57,780 nt of DNA from Deltaproteobacteria bacterium (GCA_031263485.1 JAISFS010000125.1:1-57780), one strand, 5' to 3'; positions 46,396 to 56,403 are shown, counted from the stretch's first letter. The notes: generated from the letters alone by a model not told the origin. Translations and numbers: made by a program.

Positions 46396-46693
46396 AACGC
46401 TCCAATTAGGAAGGCGGGTGTTGCGGCGGGAATCCGGGGGAACGCCGGGCCCGCGAGGACGCGGGAAACTGCCGGGCCGCAGGCAAGCCGCCGGAAGGTC
46501 GGGGGAGGCAAGAGAGTTGCGGACGCCCGCAGACGCGGGGCCGAGGGGCAGAGGCGTGAAAAACCTATGGGGAGGGCCAGCGATGGCCGTAAAGCGCCGT
46601 CCCGGGTCAGGCATGAAGCCGGGAGGCTGCAGGAAATCCCGCTGGCGGCAGGGGAAGCCCGACGGAGACGGCGGGGACCCGCAGGAGCCCCCG
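46396..46693. other. Gap, no gene seen
   Basis: About 300 bp between the lipoprotein stop and the transposase start, both on the minus strand. GC-rich, with no repeat array or T-tract terminator noticed. Confidence 0.5.
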
Positions 46694-47128
46694 TCAGCTC
46701 TCGACCGGGTCCGGCTTCTTGACCAGGCTCAACTCCATGCCGAGGGCCGTGAAGGCCGCCCGGGTCCGCTGGTCGTCCTGGAAGGAGAAGAACTGGCACT
46801 TGCCGCCTTCGGAGCCGAAGCAGACTGTCCAGCGGCCCTCCTTGTCCTTTCGGTAGGTGACCGGCCTCGCCCCGTCGATCGGGCCCAGCCCCTGCAGCCG
46901 CATGTCGGTCTCCGTGAAGACGATGCTGGGCTTCCTCATGGCCGTGAAGATCCCCACCGCGGCGTCCACCCCGGTATTGCCGGTCTTGACGGTCACGTCC
47001 CACTCGCCCAGGATGGGATTTTTCTCGGAGCCGCAGGACGTCAAAAGCGAGAGGGACGCTGCGGCCAGAATGGCCACGAGCGCGACCGTCCCGGTGCGCC
47101 GGGGGATCCCTCTTACGAGTTGCAGCAT
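46694..47128 (-). CDS. Small hypothetical lipoprotein
   Basis: A 144-residue protein with a type II signal: basic start (MLQLVRGIPRRTG), hydrophobic core and lipobox LLTSC followed by GSEKNP. The mature domain begins ILGEWDVTVKTGN and contains SIVFTETDMRLQG, VTYRKDKEGRWTVCFG and CQFFSFQDDQ, which suggests a small lipocalin-like beta-barrel. The Ser-then-Gly-Ser at +2/+3 gives no inner-membrane retention signal of the Asp+2 type, so the outer membrane is likely. AGGAC precedes the ATG at 47126-47128; the longer upstream frame has no ribosome site. The function is unknown. Confidence 0.75.
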   Translation of the reverse strand: MLQLVRGIPRRTGTVALVAILAAASLSLLTSCGSEKNPILGEWDVTVKTGNTGVDAAVGIFTAMRKPSIVFTETDMRLQGLGPIDGARPVTYRKDKEGRWTVCFGSEGGKCQFFSFQDDQRTRAAFTALGMELSLVKKPDPVES

Positions 47129-47457
47129 GTCCTGTCCTTTCTCCCCCCGGTCGCGCCACGGCGCCTTGAGCCGCCTGCGGGCCGCGGCGCCGGGAGAGCC
47201 CGCGCCGTTAGGCCTGTTTAGCACAGACGCGCCCGCGGCATCAAGACGTACGGAGGCCCGTCCCGCCGAAGGTCCCGCAGGCCGCTCCCCTTACACGATC
47301 ATGTTGATTATCAACACCCCGGCGGAGCTCGCCGGTCGGAACGCCGCCCGAAATGCGCCCCGGTCAAGCCGCCGCATTAACGCCGCGCCCCCGTCGACCC
47401 GCATGAGGCGGGCCCGGACGGGGGCGCGGGAAGAAGCGCGGAAGCCGGGCCGTAGGC
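47129..47457. other. Gap between ackA and the lipoprotein gene
   Basis: 329 bp. Apart from the large hairpin at 47384-47428 nothing was recognised. Confidence 0.5.
47384..47428 (-). terminator. Long GC hairpin downstream of ackA
   Basis: Perfect 12-bp arms CGCGCCCCCGTC and GACGGGGGCGCG (47384-47395, 47417-47428) enclose a nested CCCGC/GCGGG stem. It lies 30 bases after the ackA stop. There is no T-tract on the minus-strand side, so it may stabilise the 3' end or assist termination rather than act as a classical intrinsic terminator. Confidence 0.5.
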
Positions 47458-48663
47458 TCAGCCGCCCAGAACCTCCTCGGTGAATTCGGCGATGGCCAGC
47501 TCCTCGTTGGTCGGGACGACCATGATCTTGATGGGGCTGTCGTCGGCGGAGATGACCCTGATCTCGGAGGAGCGCACGTCGTTTCTGGCCTTGTCCAGCT
47601 TGAAGCCCATGCCCTCCATGCCCTCCAGGATGGACGCCCTGAGGGTGGAGGAGTTCTCGCCCGCGCCGGCGGTGTAGACCAGGATATCGAGCCCGCCCAG
47701 GGAGGCCATGTAGGCGCCGATGTACTTGCGGACCCGGTAGGCGTAGATGTCCAGGGCCTGGGCGCACTGGGCGTTGCCCTTGTTGGCGGCCTCCTCGACG
47801 TCGCGGAGGTCGGAGGAACCGATGCCGGCCAGGCCCAGGACGCCGCTCTTCTTGTTCAGGAGGTTGTCCACGTCCTGGTAGCTCAGGCCCTTGAGCTTCA
47901 TGATGTGGAAGATCACCGCCGGGTCCAGGTCGCCGGAGCGGGTGCCCATGATTACGCCCTCCAGCGGGGTGAGGCCCATGGAGGTGTCGTATGACTTGCC
48001 GCCCTTGACGGCGGTGACGGACGCGCCGTTGCCCAGGTGCGCCGTGATTATCCTCAGGCTCTCGGGGGGCCTGCCGTCGAAGAGGGCCGCGGCCTTGGAG
48101 ACGTAGGCGTGAGAGGTCCCGTGGAAGCCGTAGCGGCGGATCTGGTCCTGGGTGTACAGCTCGTAGGGGATGCCGTACAGGAAGGTCCGGGGCGGCATGG
48201 TGCTGTGGAAGGCCGTGTCGAATACGCCGACGTTGGGGACCCCCTTCAGCACCTCCTCCGTGGCCTCGATTCCCGCGAGGTTATGGGGGTTGTGGAGGGG
48301 GCTCATGGAGAAGCAGTCCTTCAGGATGCCCTTCACCTCGTCCGTGACGAGCACCGGCCTGTTCACCTTCTCGCCCCCGTGCACGATCCGGTGGCCCGCG
48401 CCCTTGATCTCGGAGAGCGAGCCCAGCACCCCGTACTTCGGGTCAACCAGGCGCTCGCTGATGAGCTTCACGGCCTCCTTGGGGTTCTTGACGTCGACTG
48501 GGCCCTGGCTCTTCTCCCCTTTCCAGTTCGAGTACTTCATGCTGGTCCCCTCGATGCCGATGCGCTCGATGAGGCCCGTAGCCAGGACTTTCTTGTCGTC
48601 CTTCATGTCGAACAGCGTGAACTTGACCGATGAGCTGCCCGCGTTGATGACCAGGATTATCAT
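47458..48663 (-). CDS. ackA: Acetate kinase
   Basis: A 401-residue enzyme that transfers phosphate between acetyl phosphate and ADP, giving ATP during acetate formation or activating acetate. Signatures are LVINAGSSSVKFTLFD at the start, AGHRIVHGGEK, VFDTAFHSTMP, RYGFHGTSHAYV, HLGNGASVTAVKGG, DTSMGLTPLEGVIMGTRSGD and TAGAGENSS. The length is normal. The ATG at 48661-48663 has AGAGGG five bases upstream. No phosphotransacetylase gene is adjacent, unlike the common pta-ackA operon. A good sigma-70 promoter lies 80-110 bases upstream. Confidence 0.98.
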   Translation of the reverse strand: MIILVINAGSSSVKFTLFDMKDDKKVLATGLIERIGIEGTSMKYSNWKGEKSQGPVDVKNPKEAVKLISERLVDPKYGVLGSLSEIKGAGHRIVHGGEKVNRPVLVTDEVKGILKDCFSMSPLHNPHNLAGIEATEEVLKGVPNVGVFDTAFHSTMPPRTFLYGIPYELYTQDQIRRYGFHGTSHAYVSKAAALFDGRPPESLRIITAHLGNGASVTAVKGGKSYDTSMGLTPLEGVIMGTRSGDLDPAVIFHIMKLKGLSYQDVDNLLNKKSGVLGLAGIGSSDLRDVEEAANKGNAQCAQALDIYAYRVRKYIGAYMASLGGLDILVYTAGAGENSSTLRASILEGMEGMGFKLDKARNDVRSSEIRVISADDSPIKIMVVPTNEELAIAEFTEEVLGG

Positions 48664-48742
48664 AAAGACCCTCTTTCGAAAAGTATTCGGCTGATCCGCC
48701 ACGGCGGACCGCGGAAAGGACTCGGCATGTGTCAATCCGATT

Positions 48743-48771
48743 ATTGTAGCCCGAAGGGCCCAGGATTTCAA
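48743..48771 (-). promoter_or_regulatory. Sigma-70-type promoter of ackA
   Basis: On the minus strand TTGAAA (48766-48771), a 17-base spacer and TACAAT (48743-48748) form a good consensus match. The ackA start is about 80 bases downstream. Confidence 0.65.
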
Positions 48772-50218
48772 GCATTTTCCATAAGCCAGACCCCGCAACC
48801 GATCCCCGAAGCCGTACATGGTGCCCGCCTGCCGCCGAAACGGAATGCCCCGCCCGGGAGCCGACAGCCAGTCACCCCCAGCCCCGCTACGCCTCCCGGG
48901 CGGGCGCCGGGAGTCGCGTAAGCAGGAGGGCGCCCGAAAGGCGCCGAGAGAGCGCGGAAATAGCGGATCATCGGCGGCGATCGGTTTCGCGGCCTTGAAG
49001 CGGAAGACAGCGAAGAACCGTCTCGCTGGAAGGAGGCGGGGCGCTTCCGGACCGAAGCGGCGCGGCTGGCGCTCCATGCTTTTGGACGGGGGAACCGAGG
49101 CAATCGGGCGCTGCGGAACGAGCTCGGCCCCGGAGCAAAGGCAGCGGATGCTTCCTGGCCGGGTACGGCGGAGTTCCCGCGCCAGTCGACTGTGAGGTGA
49201 AACAGTCTAATCTGACGCCCCGGAAAGTTCTTCGGCCCCGGAACCGATGGAGTCGCGACCTTCCATGCCGCCGCAACGGAAGGCCCGTAGGCACCCGTAT
49301 CCGGCATGGTAACGGCAGGGAAACCGCGCGTAGGCCGCTTACACGATCATTTCGGTTGTCGAAACCCCGGCGCACGAAACCTTTCTGGGCATCGCTATAT
49401 GATGCATACCCAAGCCCGTGATGCCCAAGAAAACGTTTCATGATAAAGGCATGATAAAGGCATGATAAGAGCAAGGAAGACGGGAGGCAGGACGGAAGGC
49501 GCCGGGCGCTTTGATAAAGGTGAAGATTTGTCTTTTCAAAATAAAATTGATTTGCGCTTTTTGTGAATATTTATGGTTTTTGCGCGCGGAGCTGGAAATT
49601 TTTGTATTTATGTCATATCTTTGCTTGACATGTCATGACGATGGTTACCCGTACCGCCGCGCTTACGTTGCTCGCCCGATCGACCGACGCCGAGCCAGGT
49701 CGCGCCCTGTGAGCCGTGCCCCGAAGATTTCCGCGCGTTAAAGGATCGAACTCGCCTCCGTAGGCCGACTTTCCTGCCCGGACGCCGGACCGCCGCAGCG
49801 CGTGGCCGCCGGACTACCGTTTCGGTACGCCGATGATCCACCGATCCTCCGATCCATCGATCCTTCGATTGTTCGAATCTTCGATCCTTCGATCGTTCAC
49901 CTCTTACTCCGGCCAAACTTTCCGGTCACCCTTCGACCGGCCTGCCGCCAGAAAGCTATTGGCGTCTGGCGCTCCCACCTGACCCCCCTCTTCGCCGAAA
50001 CGTCCCCTTTCGTGCGCGCGAAATGCCGCGCCTTGCACGGCAATTCACGCCGCCTCACCGCTCCTGGCCACCCTCACGGGACGCTCATGCGCGCATCCCG
50101 GAGACGCCGCTGCCTTCGCGGGGGCGCCCCCTGCCCGGCACCAGCGGGATCCGCGGCGCGACCGTCAAGGGCCTCATCGCCGGGGCGGCATCGGGCATGC
50201 GCAGCGCCTCCCCGGATC

Positions 50219-50227
50219 TGCTAAAAT
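50219..50227 (+). promoter_or_regulatory. Extended -10 promoter candidate for cstA
   Basis: TGCTAAAAT is an extended -10 element almost identical to the one before tamA (TGCTATAAT). No -35 is evident. The leader would be about 210 nt. Confidence 0.4.
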
Positions 50228-50445
50228 GTCGATGCATCCGGGCGAGGCCCGGGCTGGGCGACCGCGCCGCCCTTCGCCGCAAAAAAAAGCGTTTCGCACG
50301 CAACGGGTTTATCGGATTCTACGAGTTTTCCGGCGCGATCAAGGCAACCCGCAGACGCCCGCGCCTGTGGGACGCGGTGCGCCGAGGACAACGGCGAGAG
50401 GACTGACCGGAAGTTTTCCTGCCTTCCCACTAAGGAGTAAGCCTC

Positions 50446-51918
50446 ATGCCTCCCCTCTTCTATTTCTTTCTGGCGCTCGCGTGCCTGCTCATAGGATACC
50501 TGATCTATTCCAAGGTGGTGGAGAAGCTCTTCATCCCCAACTACGGCCGACCCACCCCGGCCAACTCCATGGCAGACGGGGTGGACTACATCAGGCTTCC
50601 CACCTGGAAGGTCTTCCTCATCCAGCTTCTCAACATCGCAGGGGTAGGGCCCGTATTCGGCCCGATCCTGGGGGCCCTCTACGGGCCCGCGGCCCTGTTC
50701 TGGATAGTCATAGGCTCGCTCGTGGCAGGGGCGGTCCACGACTACTTCTCTGGCATGTTGAGCCTCCGGTACGCCGGCCAGTCCATACCGGACGTGATCG
50801 GCTTCACCCTCGGCAAGGGCTTCAAGCAGTTCATGAGGGTCTTCTCCCTGGTGCTCCTGGTGCTGGTGGGCGTGGTGTTCGTCTCCGCCCCCGCTGGCAT
50901 GCTCGCCGTGCTCACCCCCGACTGGATGAACCTGACGTTCTGGGTCGCGATCATCTTCCTGTACTACTTCCTGGCCACGATCCTCCCGATAGACGTGATC
51001 ATCGCGAAGATCTACCCGCTGTTCGCAGTGGTGCTCATCATCATGGCGGTCGGCGTGTCAGGCGGGCTCATCTACCACGGCTACGGCTTCTACAACTGGG
51101 AGGCGATAAGGACCGAGGGCATCCTCGCCAACCTCCATCCGCAGCACCTTCCCATGTGGCCCCTCATGTTCATAACCATCGCCTGCGGGGCGCTCTCCGG
51201 CTTCCACGCCACCCAGTCGCCGCTGATGTCACGCTGCCTCGTAAACGAGCGGGACGGCCGGGTCGTCTTCTACGGCGCGATGATAGCCGAGAGCGTCATC
51301 GCCCTCATCTGGGCCACCGCCGCCATGACCTACTTCAACACCCCCGAGGCCCTCCTGGACGTCCTGAAGGCCGGCCCCGCCAAGGTCGTGACCGACGTCT
51401 CGCTGGGGCTCCTGGGCACCGTGGGCGGCGTCCTGGCCATCCTGGGCGTCGTGGTGCTCCCCATCACCTCCGGGGACACGGCATTCCGGGCGGCCAGGCT
51501 CATCATCTCCGACTTCACCCGCCTCCCCCAGAAGAAGATCGTGAACCGCCTCATAATCGCGGTCCCCGTCTTCGTGATCGGCATCATCATCGCCCAGGTG
51601 GACTTCGCGATCATCTGGCGATACTTCGGCTGGTCCAACCAGACCCTGGCCACAGTGGTGCTCTGGGGAGCCGCAGCTTACGTCGTCAGGCGCGGCACCA
51701 ACCACTGGCTCGTGACCGTGCCGGCCGTGTTCATGACGGCAACCTGCATCTCCTACATATGCGTGGAGTCCCAGCTGGGCTTCGGGCTCCCGTTCAACGT
51801 CTCGGCATTCATCGGGATCGCCGCGGCGTTCGTCTCCCTCGTCTGGTTCCTTGCGAGCATCAAGAAATTCAAGGAGAAGATCATCCTTGAGATCCCCCTC
51901 GCGAGTCCGGCCGTCTGA
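50446..51918 (+). CDS. cstA: Carbon starvation protein A, short form
   Basis: A 490-residue polytopic inner-membrane peptide or pyruvate transporter of the CstA family. Family landmarks are PANSMADGVDYIRLPTWKV, NIAGVGPVFGPILGALYGP, AGAVHDYFSGMLSLRYAGQ, GALSGFHATQSPLMSRCL, LPITSGDTAFRAARLI and YFGWSNQTLA. About a dozen or more hydrophobic segments are visible. It lacks the long C-terminal part of the E. coli protein (about 700 residues), a form common in anaerobes. AAGGAG lies eight bases before the ATG at 50446. It is a single-gene unit with its own terminator, so expression is independent of ackA, which runs the other way. Confidence 0.96.
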   Translation: MPPLFYFFLALACLLIGYLIYSKVVEKLFIPNYGRPTPANSMADGVDYIRLPTWKVFLIQLLNIAGVGPVFGPILGALYGPAALFWIVIGSLVAGAVHDYFSGMLSLRYAGQSIPDVIGFTLGKGFKQFMRVFSLVLLVLVGVVFVSAPAGMLAVLTPDWMNLTFWVAIIFLYYFLATILPIDVIIAKIYPLFAVVLIIMAVGVSGGLIYHGYGFYNWEAIRTEGILANLHPQHLPMWPLMFITIACGALSGFHATQSPLMSRCLVNERDGRVVFYGAMIAESVIALIWATAAMTYFNTPEALLDVLKAGPAKVVTDVSLGLLGTVGGVLAILGVVVLPITSGDTAFRAARLIISDFTRLPQKKIVNRLIIAVPVFVIGIIIAQVDFAIIWRYFGWSNQTLATVVLWGAAAYVVRRGTNHWLVTVPAVFMTATCISYICVESQLGFGLPFNVSAFIGIAAAFVSLVWFLASIKKFKEKIILEIPLASPAV

Positions 51919-52834
51919 TCCCGACGACGCCCGCATGCCTCACGCCGGGGCCCTCCTCCCGACAAGGAAGGCGGGCCCCGGCTTTTTTTTGCGGGCTCCG
52001 ACCTGATGCCCCGCTACCGGGACGCTGGTCCGGATACCTCGTCGCGGAGCAACGACAAGGGAACCGCAGAAGGGATTCCCCCCCGAGGCTTCGCTCGCGA
52101 GGCGTGGACCGGGGCCTTCAGAATGGGAGCATGACCTGCGTCTGGCCGGAGACGGTCCTCACGTTCATGTTTATTATCAAGATCCGGGGAATGAAATTTG
52201 GTTCCTCTGCAAAACCCTCCCCCTCGACAGAGAATCGGAACGCCATGTGGCCACCGCATCGGCTCCCCAACGCTTAAGCCTCAAACCGCCCGCCCATCTG
52301 CGCACCTTTTTCCCAGACACTCTGCCACCAAATGACTGCCAGGAGGCGAGGAGGTTTTCGCAGCGGCAGCAAACCTTGCTGGGCATCACGATATGATGGG
52401 TGTCCAGGGTACTGCGGCACACAAGAAAATGTTCGTGGTAAAATTTAAGAGCCGGGCCGAGCTGCAGGACCGGGTCGAAAAGCCGCTCCTGGCCGGGCAG
52501 GGCCGAAACTCCAGGCCGGGGCGAAAGTTCAAGCCGGGGGACCCTGGCAGAGGAAACGGGATCCGGGACCTGACCCCCGGAAACGGCTTCCGAGGGCAGA
52601 AACGGGCCGCCGCTCCCCGGAGCCGGTAACGGACATGGCCCTGAAAAGCGAAACCCCCGCCGCAAGGCGAGGGTTTCGCTGAAACCGGACGGCCCGGCAA
52701 AGGCTCCGTGAACTGCACGAAACGCTCAAAGCCCTCGGACGCGGGTGGTCACCCGAGCCCGGCAGGGCCCCCGGAAGGCTGGCAATCGGGGCCGGACGGA
52801 GAGGTGGGCGAGAGCGGGGAGCGAGTTGCGGGGT
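51919..52834. other. Gap between convergent cstA and the SWIM gene
   Basis: Holds the cstA terminator and a degenerate motif at 52379-52448 shared with 49384-49452. A minus-strand piece YHEHFLVCRSTLDTHHIVMP through that motif looks protein-like but short. No intact gene was seen. Confidence 0.55.
51944..51990 (+). terminator. Rho-independent terminator of cstA
   Basis: Perfect 10-bp arms GCCGGGGCCC (51944-51953) and GGGCCCCGGC (51973-51982) are followed by eight T (51983-51990). It lies 25 bases after the cstA stop. Confidence 0.9.
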
Positions 52835-54832
52835 TCAGCCGTTGTCCTGGGTGCGGGACTTGCGCTGGAGGGAGCGGTAGAGGCGCTTCAGGGCCTCAAC
52901 GCTGGGGGTGTAGAGCCCCAGGATGCCCTTGGTGCTCTCCCAGCGGATCAGGGTGGCCTTGCAGATCTTCATCTTGTAGGAGAAGGCCTCCAGGGGGAGC
53001 CCCGTGTAGCGCCTGAGCGCCCGGATGTCCTTGCCGGACACGCGCCTGAAGTCAAGGATAGGCAGGGTCGCCGAGGCGGCCGCAACGGTCTTGGAAACGG
53101 CCTTCCGGGCAACGGGGGCCTTGCGGGAGGAGACAGCTGCCGCCTTCCTGACGGGGGCCTTGACGGTCGCGGCCGACCTTTTTGTGGCGGGCTTCCTGGC
53201 GGAGGCCTTCTTGGCGGTTGAGGGCTTCGTGGCGGCCTTGGCGACCGACGTTGAAGAGGCTGTGGACACTTTTCTGACCTCGCTCTTTGATGCGGACCTT
53301 GTTGCGGCCCGGGTGCTTCCCCGGGCGCCGGAGGGGGCGTTCGCGGGGCTTGCGGCCGCGGTCCTGCGCCCGGAGGGGCTCGAGTCGGCCTTGCGCCCGG
53401 AAGGGCCTAAGGCGGTCTTGCTCCCGAACGGGCCTGAGGCGGCCTTGCGCCCGGAGGGCGCTTCTGCGGCTTTGCGCCCGGAAGGTGCGGGCGCGGGCGC
53501 GGCCGTGCGGCTCTTGGCTCGCGAAGCGGCCTGGCGCCCAACGGGGACGCCGTCCGCCTGAGCCGCAGCCCTGGCCTTGCGCCCGGACTGGCCGGAGGCC
53601 GTCCCGCGCCCTGAGGGCGACTGGGCATCGGCTTCGGCCCTGGCCTTGCGCCCGGATAGGCGCGGGGCAGGTCTGACGTCGCCGGATCCGGCGGCCTCTC
53701 CGGGAGCCGACGTTGGCGCCGGTTCCGGCCTTAGGCGCGCGAAGAGCTCGCCGAACTGGTAATCTTTAGGTATCTCTCGGGGCACGGGGCGGCGCGGGCG
53801 TCCCGGCCTGCGCTTTGGGGGCTCCTCTGCCTGCACGACTTCCGGAACGACCGCTGGCTCGGGCACCGGCTGGCCGTCGGGATCCAGAGGGACGTCCACC
53901 CAGACGGCCTTCTTCCTGCGCGCCCTGTTGACTCGGGGGAGGCGGCGCTTCCGGAGGGGCTGCGCGGGCTCGTCGGCGGCGGGATCATCTGCCGCATCGC
54001 CGGACGCTAAGAAAGGCTCCGCGAAGGAAGGGGCAGGCTCCGGCTCGACGGGCGCAACGACCGAGGACCAGTCCAGCCGGGACTCCTGGCCCCTGCGGCG
54101 CCTGACCACCACCGCCGAGGGCGGGTGGCCTCCTGCCGTGAGGTCCAACGAAGCCAGGGGAAGGGGCGCCAAGGGCTCGGGGAAAGCGGCGGCGTCCTCC
54201 TCGTCTTCCGGATCGTCCCCGTCCCTGAAGGCCAGATCGGCGGGGTCCGCCCTGCGAAGCCTGAACGCGAGGGCGGGGTCCGACTCCATGCGCACGGCCG
54301 CTGCGCACAGCGCCGCGGCGACGTGGACGCAGAAGGAGGGCTCGCGGCAGTCGCAGGCGCAGGAGTACTCGCCCTCGGCGGGCAAAAGCCCCCCGGACGG
54401 GGACCTCAGGCGATCGGCGACGGGGGCCGGGAGCCTGGCACCGGAGAGGAGCCCGGCCAGCGAGACCGGGTTGGCGCGCATGAACTCGCGCAACGCCTCC
54501 CAGCGGTCGGGGTCAACGGGCGAGAAATCCACGGAGAGGTTGTAAAGCCCGTCGTCATCGGCCACTCGGGCCAGGATACGGCCCGGCGACGCCTCGAAAT
54601 GCACGACGGCGTTGTTCCTTAAGAAGCTGAACCCCTTGGACATAAGCCTCGCGGCAACGTTCAGGCGTTCGAAATGACGGTGCCACTGCTTGGCCCAGAA
54701 GCCGCGGGCGTAAGGGGCCCCTTCCAGCTGGACCGGGGTCACCTCGCCCTCGCTCGAGAGCTCCTTGATGTGCCGGGCCGCCGCGGCCCTCCGGTCCGCG
54801 ACTCTAACATATGTCTTGACGGGATCGCTCAT
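52835..54832 (-). CDS. SWIM zinc finger, AT-hook, H1-like and HTH fusion
   Basis: A 665-residue protein with four recognisable parts. Residues 30-190: a SWIM-family N-terminus (YARGFWAKQWHRHFERLN) with zinc finger YSCACDCREPSFCVHVAAAL near residue 155. Residues about 338-350: an AT-hook-like KRRPGRPRRPVPRE. Residues about 370-590: Ala/Lys/Arg/Ser tail with at least five SGRKA motifs and KKASARKPATKRS-type runs, like histone H1. Residues 591-655: a Cro/C1-type helix-turn-helix (VSGKDIRALRRYTGLPLEAF, CKATLIRWESTKGI). Bacterial SWIM proteins often sit beside SNF2 helicases; none is present here. A DNA-binding or nucleoid role is inferred. The ATG at 54830-54832 is used; the upstream frame has no ribosome site. 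Confidence 0.85.
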   Translation of the reverse strand: MSDPVKTYVRVADRRAAAARHIKELSSEGEVTPVQLEGAPYARGFWAKQWHRHFERLNVAARLMSKGFSFLRNNAVVHFEASPGRILARVADDDGLYNLSVDFSPVDPDRWEALREFMRANPVSLAGLLSGARLPAPVADRLRSPSGGLLPAEGEYSCACDCREPSFCVHVAAALCAAAVRMESDPALAFRLRRADPADLAFRDGDDPEDEEDAAAFPEPLAPLPLASLDLTAGGHPPSAVVVRRRRGQESRLDWSSVVAPVEPEPAPSFAEPFLASGDAADDPAADEPAQPLRKRRLPRVNRARRKKAVWVDVPLDPDGQPVPEPAVVPEVVQAEEPPKRRPGRPRRPVPREIPKDYQFGELFARLRPEPAPTSAPGEAAGSGDVRPAPRLSGRKARAEADAQSPSGRGTASGQSGRKARAAAQADGVPVGRQAASRAKSRTAAPAPAPSGRKAAEAPSGRKAASGPFGSKTALGPSGRKADSSPSGRRTAAASPANAPSGARGSTRAATRSASKSEVRKVSTASSTSVAKAATKPSTAKKASARKPATKRSAATVKAPVRKAAAVSSRKAPVARKAVSKTVAAASATLPILDFRRVSGKDIRALRRYTGLPLEAFSYKMKICKATLIRWESTKGILGLYTPSVEALKRLYRSLQRKSRTQDNG

Positions 54833-55259
54833 CTCAAAAATTCGTCTCCATCGCGGCCGGGGGATTAGGCCGTGCGGGGCGCAACGCACGCTAAGGCGGA
54901 CGGCGCAAGGCGCGGAAGGACGCGAGGGCCGGAGGGCTCAAGTCGCGGCCCAATGGCTCACAGGTGCCCGCCGGATTGGCGGGCGTACGGACGCGCCGAC
55001 CGAGGTCTCTCGCCTCGTGCCGGACCGCGCCGCAAGTAACGCCGAACGCATGGTTCCGTAAGCGCGTCCGCGAGAAAGCCTCTCGGATCAAGCGGAATCG
55101 TGCGGGACGGAGCGGCGGCGACGGATCGCCGCAACAATGAGGACGCGCGGGTTCGGAACTTCCTCCGGGAAGTTTCCCGCCCGTCCGGCGGTGGCCTTCC
55201 CGATCGGCTTGGAAGTCAATATAGCACCCCTTTCTTCGAAATGCAACATTAATTTGCTA

Positions 55260-55278
55260 GACAATGAGAATCTTTTTT
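55260..55278. promoter_or_regulatory. Fur-box-like site
   Basis: GACAATGAGAATCTTTTTT matches 14 of 19 positions of the classical Fur consensus. It sits in an AT-rich stretch but no gene it could control is evident, so a chance match is quite possible. Confidence 0.2.
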
Positions 55279-56403
55279 GCAAAAATTTCCCGGCGAGCGG
55301 CCGGATACGCGGCGACGGACCTTTCGCGAGGCGCCACTTGCCTCCAATTGCTTCAAAATTATCATCACATATGCAGCAGATCAACATAACATGCGCCGTT
55401 CTCGCCCTCGGCGCACACCGCATTTCGTGCCGATATTCACGTAAACTTGTCACAGACGCTACATTTCAGTATTAATTCGACCTGAATATTCCCGCCCGCA
55501 AGGGATCCGCCGCAAGGAGGCTCAGTGGGCGCGACCGGATCAGGTTCCGGGAAACGTACCGATACCTCCCGCGAGGCTGAAGCGGGTCGGAATGCGCCGC
55601 AGGCGCCTTTCAGCGATCATTTTAAGGCATGGCGCGCGTCAAGGGCCGGTCCCGATGCCCGACCGATCGGAGCGGTCGGTGCCGCTACCGGAAGGCGAAA
55701 GGCGTCCAAGCCTTACCAATCAAGGACCGGCGATGGGCTCGCGGCCAGCGGCGGTCCGCTTCGGCATCGACGGTTCTTCCGGAACTGATAAAATTAGAAC
55801 CCAATTTACATGCCTCTCGATGGGCACGGATCGCTTCGGTATCCGCAACGTCTACGCCGGTAGCGTTTACCCCCGAAAAAGAGCACTGGGAAGGTCGAGG
55901 ACATCGGACACCGAGCCTGTGCGTGCGGCGGTCAATGCGAACCGGAAATCGAGCAACCGATCCCTACGATATCGCGTATGGTCAAGATGCTGACGGCATA
56001 AATATCCGGCGGAAATACCGATCGGGCGTTCGCGCTTCAGGAGGCCTGAGCCGATTCCGCAGGAAAGCCTGGCCGCAGTAGGCGGCGACTCGGGCAGGCT
56101 ACGCTCGTGCCTTGATTACGGTGCAATCCGGAAACGCCTGGGGCAAACGGCAATGCGTCAGCATGAGCTTAGCGCGTGGGGGAGGCCGAGCTCCTCGAAA
56201 AGGGCATCATCTGTGAAATCCGATGGATCGCATTTTCTTGAGCGGTTCCGGCACGGCGGACGCGGCGCGCACATATTGTGGGTTCCGCTGTCCCGGAGCG
56301 GGTTGTTCGGCTTTTGGAATTTCAGACGATTATCGAGCGTCCTCAGCTCAGAGGATGTGCGGAGATTTCACAACCCGCTTCAGTTCCGGCTCAGTCGTTG
56401 CGT

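Larger units (their letters stand above)
48664..50445. other. Long divergent gap between ackA and cstA
   Basis: About 1.8 kb with both flanking promoters. It includes short GATAAAGGCAT repeats at 49441-49470, an AT-rich island at about 49508-49640 with a TGACATGTCA palindrome, and GATCCTTCGAT-type short repeats at about 49835-49905. No convincing gene was found; the frame through the AT-rich island (49511-49741) is unrecognised. Confidence 0.55.

Noticed and set aside
49623-49635. TTGACA promoter in the AT-rich island
   Set aside because: A TTGACA is present but no -10 box lies 16-18 bases downstream and no gene follows.
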